NCBI GenBank assembly: GCA_021613375.1
Contig: CM038704.1
Span: 36,888,162 to 36,952,161 of the forward strand
Source of the DNA: Megaleporinus macrocephalus
Lineage: Eukaryota > Chordata > Actinopteri > Characiformes > Anostomidae
Direction: 5' to 3'
DNA length: 64,000 bases
Position numbers and translations under genes: made by a program. The notes under the pieces are model-generated. The model made no database searches, had not been told where the DNA came from, and saw only the letters and a program-made list of their open reading frames with translations. Each line of letters starts with the position of its first letter. The first letter of the stretch is position 1. Below, one piece after another: positions 57,631 to 64,000 of the stretch.

Positions 57631-58137
57631 CTGAAGGGAAAAAACAGAACAGGGTTTCATCTCACAAGTTTATACCATGTGTACTGCTGGGGAACAGGAG
57701 TAGAAGGAGAATTCCCAGTGGGAAACTCTATCGGTCCAAAAACAGTGAGAGAGAGCGGAAAACAATGTAAGTGGATTACGCACCCACCTAAATACAACTG
57801 TCTGTAGAAAATGAAAAGAAAACTGAAATCATTTACCTTCTAAACATAGGGTGCCTCCAAAATCGCCTACTCATCAGTAGGTACCAGATTAGAGCCAGTA
57901 GGTACTGGTCGAGCGGCGGACTAGTAAGCAATTTCAGTTGGTGAATTTTAGTATCCAGGCAATCTCGGACATACTACGTCCGCTCTCTTACCAACGTCCT
58001 GTGACGCAAGGTGCCAGACCACCACTGTAAAAATCCCACTATTTATTTAAAAGCCTCATTTACATACTTTTTGTGTCTAGCTGTAGCTTGGAAAAGACGA
58101 GTGAGGAGGAATTTAATCATTTTAATCAATTTAATCA

Positions 58138-58169
58138 TAGTGAACTGCCACTGTAGCGGCAGTTCACTA
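58138..58169. repeat. Perfect 12-bp hairpin, 8-bp loop
   Basis: TAGTGAACTGCC and its exact complement flank ACTGTAGC. It lies in a stretch (57,860-58,340) whose edges carry CGCCTAC in both orientations, suggesting the middle of an old MITE. Confidence 0.7.
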
Positions 58170-58539
58170 CTCGTAGCTACGTACACACGCCTGACATGCC
58201 GCTTTCAAATGTTTTTTTCCTCCACCTCGGATTAATCTGCAGCCCCAGGTAAATCATGGTATAGCACAGTGTACTGCAGTTGCATATATAAAAATGGCTG
58301 CCGATTCAGTAGGTCACCAGGGTAACGCTCGCCTACTATCACATTTTACAAAACAGGTTACTTGAACAAGAGGAAAATCTGATGCAACAAATCTGTCACA
58401 CTACTATTAGGATGTCCTTAGAGTGAAGGCCATTATAAACTGAAAGCTATGTTGGAAAAAAAATACATAAAATATTCAGAACACAAATTCTGACAGAACA
58501 CATATGTAAAAAATAAACATCTTCCAAATGTTCCACCTT

Positions 58540-59240
58540 AAACGCTACAGCTTGTATCTGCGCCAAATTGTACCTGCAGTTCCATTTACAGCAGAACAGA
58601 AAATGCACTAAACAAGCCGGCAACAGCAAGACAACTTTAGCTTCCACATCTTTAACAGGATCCCGGACAAGATTAATTTAAAGTTGTTAGTTTGCTCTGC
58701 ACATTTCTCTCCAGACAGTGTCTCAAACTTTGTACAATTTTGAGCAGCTCCATTCAGCGTTAAATTCAACACTAAAGAGACTGAAGAGAGACGCAGTTCC
58801 AGCTTTATTAGCATCACAACCCCAACAGCAGCCTATAAGTAGCAGCCATGCTGTGTGAGTTAATCACTGTTTGCTGGATGAAGCAGATCATCTTAAGTGA
58901 CTAACAATTTAAATGTGTATTGATGTTGAGATCAAAAGTGAGTAGCTAGTATAGGTAACGTTAGCTATAGGTAACATTAGTTTATTTACACAGAGGTTCA
59001 TTATATTTCTACATGTTGCATCTGTGTGATCATCATAGTGTCGCACTGTAAACCAGCCAATCGGGGTAGAGTTCATCAAAATATTCATGAGCTTACCAAA
59101 AAGTGAAAACAGCTTGTTTCATTCTTGGACCAAATGATAGTGAATCATAAAGTGAAATTAGTGAAAACAGGCAAGTAAAACTGCATCTGGACGTTTTCCA
59201 CCTCAAGCAAAGTCGCATATCTCGTCATGATCAAAACATC
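58540..59240 (+). repeat. Unclassified dispersed repeat R2, copy 2
   Basis: Collinear with 44,000-44,650: AAGTAGCAGCCATGCTGTGT, GAAGCAGATCATCTTAA, CCAGCCAAT and GCATCTGG appear in the same order. No termini were resolved. Confidence 0.75.
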
Positions 59241-59912
59241 ACTTCTTCTACATGTAATGACAAATGTGATATGACTTGAAGGCCTGTCCTCTCCGCAGAA
59301 CTTCACTTATTTCAACGCAAATTAGAAATTAAACGTGACTTTGTTTCCCCCAGTGGCTTCTAAGAGGTGACAGTCTATTGCTTGCGCAGTAAATGAAGAC
59401 AACTTAGTCTTACATACTCATTACCACTCACTTACATACAAATTCATAGAGAGAGCATAAGATAAATTAAGATGCTGATGGAACCACCTGACGAAAAAAA
59501 GATGAAAAAGCAGAGAAACAGCCAGCAAAGTCCTCTGCACACACTTCAGATAAAAATCCGGCCCACTGAGGCTCTTCTGTCTACTGTACCTTTATATCTA
59601 TCTGGCTTTGTGAGGGGGAAGGACCGCTTGCATTATTGAACAGATGGAGAGACTTTCCCAGACCCCCCGCTATCCTCCTTCCATTTCATCTCTCCCCAGC
59701 AGCAGCAGCTGGGTTTGAAGGCTATCCACAGGGTCTTTGCATTCAAATAAATGAAACAGAGGGATCAGCAATATCTTCCCTGCAACAGTGGAGCAAGGAG
59801 TGTTTATGAAGGAAGTGGAAAGTTTACCAGGAACCAAAAGGGCTAAGGTGGCCTGAGTATTGCACATGATATTCAGAGTGGTGTTCATAGGTTTTATCAG
59901 TGTATTAGTTTA

Positions 59913-59915
<3 letters not shown>

Positions 59916-59991
<76 letters not shown>
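59916..59991. repeat. (TA)n microsatellite
   Basis: About 38 TA units abut the left end of the palindromic element, as at 2,989-3,066. Confidence 0.95.
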
Positions 59992-59994
<3 letters not shown>

Positions 59995-61368
59995 ACCAAT
60001 CAGGCATAGCATTAAACCCATCTTCTTCTATCTACACTTATTGTTCATTATATCAGCTCCAATTACAATCCAGGTGTAGTTCTACACTTACAGACTGTAG
60101 TCCATCTGTTTCTCTGTTAACTTCTCTGTTACCCTGTTCTTCAATGATCAGGACCACCACAGAGCAGATACTACTTGAGTGGGGGGACATTCTCAGCACT
60201 GCAGTGAGACTAACGTGGTGGTGTGTTAGTGTCTGTTGTGCTGGTATGAGTGGATCAGACACAGTAGTGCTGCTGGAGTTATTAAACACTGTGTCCACTC
60301 ACTGTCCACTTCTACCTTGCTGGCCCACCATGCAGATGTAAAGTCAGAGACTATAGCTCATCTGCACAGTTTGTGTTGGTCATCCTCCAGTCTTTTATTG
60401 GTGGTCACAGGATGCTCCTCAAGGGATGCTGCTGGCTGGATGTTGCTGGTTGCTGGACTATTCTCAGTCCAGCAGTTACACTGAGTTCTTTAAACACACA
60501 GTAACACACCACCACCATGTTAGTGTCACTGCAGTTCTGAGAATGAGCAACCTCTCTAATAGTACCTGCTCTGTGGTGGTCCTGTGGGAGTCCTGACCAT
60601 TAACGAAAAGGATAAACAATGTATGCAGCTAGACTACAGTCTGTTATTGTTGAACTTCAAAGTGCTCCTATTGTGATTAAAACTGCACAGTCCATCTCAG
60701 GAGCAGCCTTCCCCTCACTGCAGAACATCTACCACACCAGGGTCACCAGGAGGGCCCACAACATAATCAGGGACAGTACACACCCCCAGCACACACTCTT
60801 CACACGTTTACCTTCAGGCAGACGTTACAGGAGTGTGAAGTCCAGGACCACAAGACTGACAAACAGTTTCTACTCACAGGCCATCAGGCTTCTGAACACC
60901 TCACGCACTACCTCTTCAACCTCTCCTTTCTGAACTGGTTTTAACCGGTCTGATTTAAACTGCACCTTACACTCACTGTACTGTCAGAACACTGTTTACA
61001 TTCACTGCTCGCACAAACATTATTGTTTACATTTGTTTCTTGCAACTTGCACTTTATGGCTGCTGCTCTTCATACTTGCACATAAAAGCACACATAACTT
61101 TTATTTTTTATTCTTTAACTATAAAAATACTTTTATTCTTCAACTTATATTGTTATACTTTGTATATTTTGTATATATATTTTTTATTTCTTTTATTTGT
61201 TATCTTTATCTGTGGGTGAATGGAGGAGCAGCAAAGTAAGAATTTCCTTGTACAGTGTAACTGCCTGTTCTGCTGTACACATGACAATAAAACTCTTGAA
61301 TCTTGAATCTTGAATATGGTAAGTGATGCTTAGAGTAGATATAAGTAGGTGGTTTTAATGTTATGGCT
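59992..61368. mobile_element. Palindromic (long-armed) DNA element, copy 1
   Basis: The left end holds CAATCAGGCATAGCATTAAA. The right end, GGTGGTTTTAATGTTATGGC, is its rough inverse. Inside, AGGACCACCACAGAGCAG (60,150) and CTGCTCTGTGGTGGTCCT (60,567-60,584) head arms of about 95 bp. TA flanks and ends suggest a Tc1/mariner-mobilised fold-back element. A LINE piece interrupts it at about 60,674-61,314. Confidence 0.72.
60674..61314 (+). mobile_element. LINE 3' end nested in the palindromic element
   Basis: A frame at 60,690-60,930 reads GAAFPSLQNIYHTRVTRRAH, then HTLFTRLPSGRRYRSVKSRT and NSFYSQAIRLLN, the end of an L2-group reverse transcriptase. The 3' UTR ends AATAAAACTCTTGAATC with two more TTGAATC units. 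It is 5'-truncated, as usual. Confidence 0.8.
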
Positions 61369-61547
61369 ATATATTATGGCTATATATATTCTATATTATA
61401 TATAGAACATATAGTTTTCATTGTTCCATGTACTGTACTGGACAAAATTACACCAATTTTTAATGACCTTTTTTTCAGGCCATTAATTATGTATTTATTC
61501 TGACATTTATATTACATTACAAATTATCATATCATATAATATAGTGC

Positions 61548-61798
61548 AGAGGGTAGCTGGGTTTGAATATTCTTCCTGTGTCTGTGTGGGTTTCCTCCCA
61601 CAATCTACAGACATGCAGTCAGGTGAATGGGAGATACTACATCTCCCGTAGGTGTGAGTGTGTGTGTAAATGTGTCTCTGCCCTGTGTTGGACTGGCCAT
61701 CTGTCCAGGGCGTTTCCTACATTCCACCCAATGAGCACTGGGATAGACTTCAGCCCCCTCCATGACCCAGTAGATGATAAGTGAATAATAGAATAGAA
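61548..61798 (+). mobile_element. V-SINE-type / LINE-derived 3' domain, copy 2
   Basis: GTGTGGGTTTCCTCCCACAA, GACATGCAGTCAGGTGAATG, CTGTCCAGGGCGT and GAGCACTGGGATAGACTTCA extend the domain seen at 26,428. It ends in a GAATAATAGAAT tail. Confidence 0.8.
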
Positions 61799-62596
61799 CA
61801 GACTATGAAGTGTGATTATGTTACCTCCTTGAGGCAATCCAGTATTATTTGTTGTTAATATCCAATACCTAGTTTGGCTAATCAGTTTTTCTTTTAAAAC
61901 CAGGTGTACTAGTGATGGCATTTAATAAAACTATGCAATGGCAGGGGTCTCAAGGGGACATCTGTAACCAAACATCATTCTAATTGGATATGTCCAGCCC
62001 TGCATTCACACAGGCAACGACTAGTTAGTTGCCTCTAGTTACCCAAAGCAGGGGCGCTCATTGCCTGTGGAAAGTTCTGAATTCATTCAGACTGTTAGCT
62101 GCCATGGTTTCACTGACATGAAGCACAAATCAGATGCATGCCAAGACAGGTCCATCTCTAATAGGAACAGTTATCTAGTAAACAAAAAAGCAGCATACTG
62201 TTTCACAGTGGGGAGGGGGTAAAGCACCCTGCTGAATGCTCAATTCTTATCGGCAATCACCACATAGTTTCGTCCCTTGTTTGCATAAAATGAAACTTCG
62301 ATCGGCTCTTCTGCATTGCTGACTCCACCCACTTCAAGACTATCTCTATGCATTTTTATCATTTATCTGTTATTATATTACTGAATACCTAGCTATGTAA
62401 TTAACACCTCATTGCACTACATCAAATCACAGCCCATGGCTTATTAGTCGATAACTTTTTTTGTATCGAATAGCAAAAAATCATTCCATCAAACTCATCT
62501 CTCCTTTTTCTACAGTTGTATCTTTTTCTTTATATAACTTTTAACTTGTATTAATCTTATTTGGATTTTATTTTGGGAAAAACACACTATAGCATT

Positions 62597-62973
62597 TGTT
62601 AAAGACAGGGGGCCAGGAGAGTGTGAGAACATCCTGGTTTTATTATCCCCGGCAGTAGGGGGCCTTTATGACAGGCAATGTGGGGCTCGGGAACCAGACC
62701 CTGCAATGTTATCTTTAAACCCCCTAGGCTCGGGAACCCCTCCACCCAGGAAGTTTACGACATGGCCCAGAGACAGCCCGGAGCGGACAATGGAAGGCCG
62801 GCCCTATAAGAGCTCATACAGCCTAACCCAGGCAGACCAGCTTCTGACCAGCTTAGACCAGATCCTGACCAGCTTTTGACCAGCTACTGATCAGCTTCAG
62901 ATCAGGGTGTGAAGTCTCAGAGTAAAGACTGGTCTCCCTCTTCATTCTGACGGCAAAAGACGAAGTTACAACA
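62597..62973 (+). mobile_element. Candidate solo LTR
   Basis: The segment starts TGTTAAAGACAGGGGG and ends GTTACAACA. It contains a TATA-like box (CCCTATAAGAGCTC) and AGTAAAGACTGG before the end, plus repeated ACCAGCTT words at 62,838-62,906. No 5-bp duplication is seen, so the limits are tentative. It has no coding region. Confidence 0.35.
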
Positions 62974-64000
62974 CTACTTACGATAAATGCGGCACGGTAT
63001 GCTTTTCACAGAATTCCCTCCGTACTTCATTAAGACTCGAGTGGAAAATATTACATATGGAATAACACCACTCTTCTGCTGCTGCTGCAGATAACTGTAC
63101 CTTCTAAAGGTTAAAAGATAAAGAAGACCATTAGCGCCCAACAGAGGCTCAAAACACATTATTACTCAACGCACAACAAACAATAACACATTAAGCTTTA
63201 CTTAAGGTTCAATAAGTGCTTTGCGCGGGGTTCCATTAAAGTGGAAATGTGTGTCCGTGAAGTGTGAAGTGTGGTATATATATTGACAGTGGCGATGATT
63301 CACTCAGGACCTAATCGCTGTGGGTAATTCTGCAGGCTACTGTAGCCAGCCATAATAAGCCTTATTAGTCTGTCTGGGTGGCGTCTGGCCCAGCGGCACA
63401 GCCAGCGCACAAACAGCCATGGCAAATCACTCAGGCCAACTAACCGAGTGTGAGACCGCCTCTAGCAACTCGGCTCTATGAACACACACACCCACACACC
63501 CACGCTGGCACAGCAACCTACACAAATCACACAAAAGTAACCTCGTCTTCCAGCAGCCTGCACACTGAACATGTAAACAAAAACAAAAAAAGCAATAAAG
63601 GGCATCCCTGGCATTTACAAATCGAGCACCGCTACACGTACTCGAGTGAAATGTTACAGCGATAATTATATGGTGAGAAAATTGTAAGCTTTCTTTTTAT
63701 TTTATCACATTTAACACTATTCTGTGTTCAGTCTTCATGTCTTGTGGACACTGAATACATTTATTTTGTAGTCAATACGCATAATTAATCACTGGAAGCA
63801 AAAGTCCATCATTGTTGGTAACATTTTACATGAACATTGCTACCTATCATTGACAAGACCATGCCAAATATTATTGACAAATGGTAAATTTTATATGCTC
63901 TCATGAATTAGTATATATGCTAATAGTATAGTATAGAGAATAAATGGTATGAGCATTTAATATCACAATTGTTAAGTTTGATATTGAAAGAAATGCAAAA

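Larger units (their letters stand above)
57631..64000 (-). other. mgat5b upstream intron (partial): contents
   Basis: No exon was found. It holds a hairpin-bearing stretch (57,860-58,340), repeat R2 (58,540-59,240), a TA repeat, a palindromic element with nested LINE (59,992-61,368), a SINE tail and a candidate solo LTR. Nothing was recognised in 59,250-59,910, 61,800-62,590 or 62,975-64,000 apart from a short CA-rich run at about 63,480. Confidence 0.55.

Noticed and set aside
62974..63159. Possible upstream mgat5b exon
   Set aside because: The translation has none of the expected motifs preceding FLGVPPGRG and contains a polyglutamine run from a CTG/CAG repeat. No fitting acceptor or donor.

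Overview
The window is vertebrate nuclear DNA, almost certainly from a teleost fish and probably an ostariophysan (characin/catfish-type). The signs are short exons with GT-AG introns, abundant Tc1, hAT and Harbinger relics, L2-like LINE tails, V-SINE-type tails, TA and TTA microsatellites, and low coding density. The species call is inference from repeat style, not from a search.

One real gene is visible. It runs on the minus strand from 57,630 down to 12,775 and is the 3' part of mgat5b, encoding alpha-1,6-mannosylglycoprotein 6-beta-N-acetylglucosaminyltransferase B (GnT-Vb/GnT-IX, glycosyltransferase family 18). Nine coding exons were read by hand: 57499-57630, 44692-44825, 41706-41836, 30805-30960, 30559-30705, 29744-29860, 22475-22549, 15550-15812 and 12775-12973. 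All have GT/AG boundaries and matching phases, and together they give 450 residues ending in a stop. The cytoplasmic tail, membrane anchor, stem and N-terminal catalytic exons are not here and should lie beyond 64,000.

The rest is intron or 3' flank, and much of it is nested mobile DNA. (a) 1-12.7 kb, 3' flank: a broken Tc1 element in a TA repeat, LINE tails, two MITEs, pieces of an LTR-like family and a hAT-like element. (b) 12.97-15.5 kb intron: a large local duplication with a 46-bp array. (c) 15.8-22.5 kb intron: Harbinger-like and Tc1-type MITEs and two derelict DNA elements. (d) 22.5-29.7 kb intron: a possible conserved regulatory stretch, a 1.77-kb hAT element filled with a 36-bp array, and a degenerate satellite with a 152-bp higher-order period ending next to an exon. 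(e) 31-41.7 kb intron: LINE and SINE pieces, a solo LTR with a clean 5-bp target duplication, a LINE nested in a palindromic element, and about 830 bp of polypurine. (f) 44.8-57.5 kb intron: a 42-bp array starting about 35 bp from the exon acceptor and split by a 2.4-kb hAT element that carries a 71-bp x16 array. (g) 57.6-64 kb: another palindromic element with a nested LINE, a dispersed repeat and a candidate solo LTR.

No RNA gene, CRISPR array, operon or other complete protein gene was found. The most notable theme is that two separate non-autonomous hAT elements in one gene, both with intact 8-bp target duplications, each carry an expanded internal minisatellite, and each sits inside an older repeat whose uninterrupted form can be seen in the same window.
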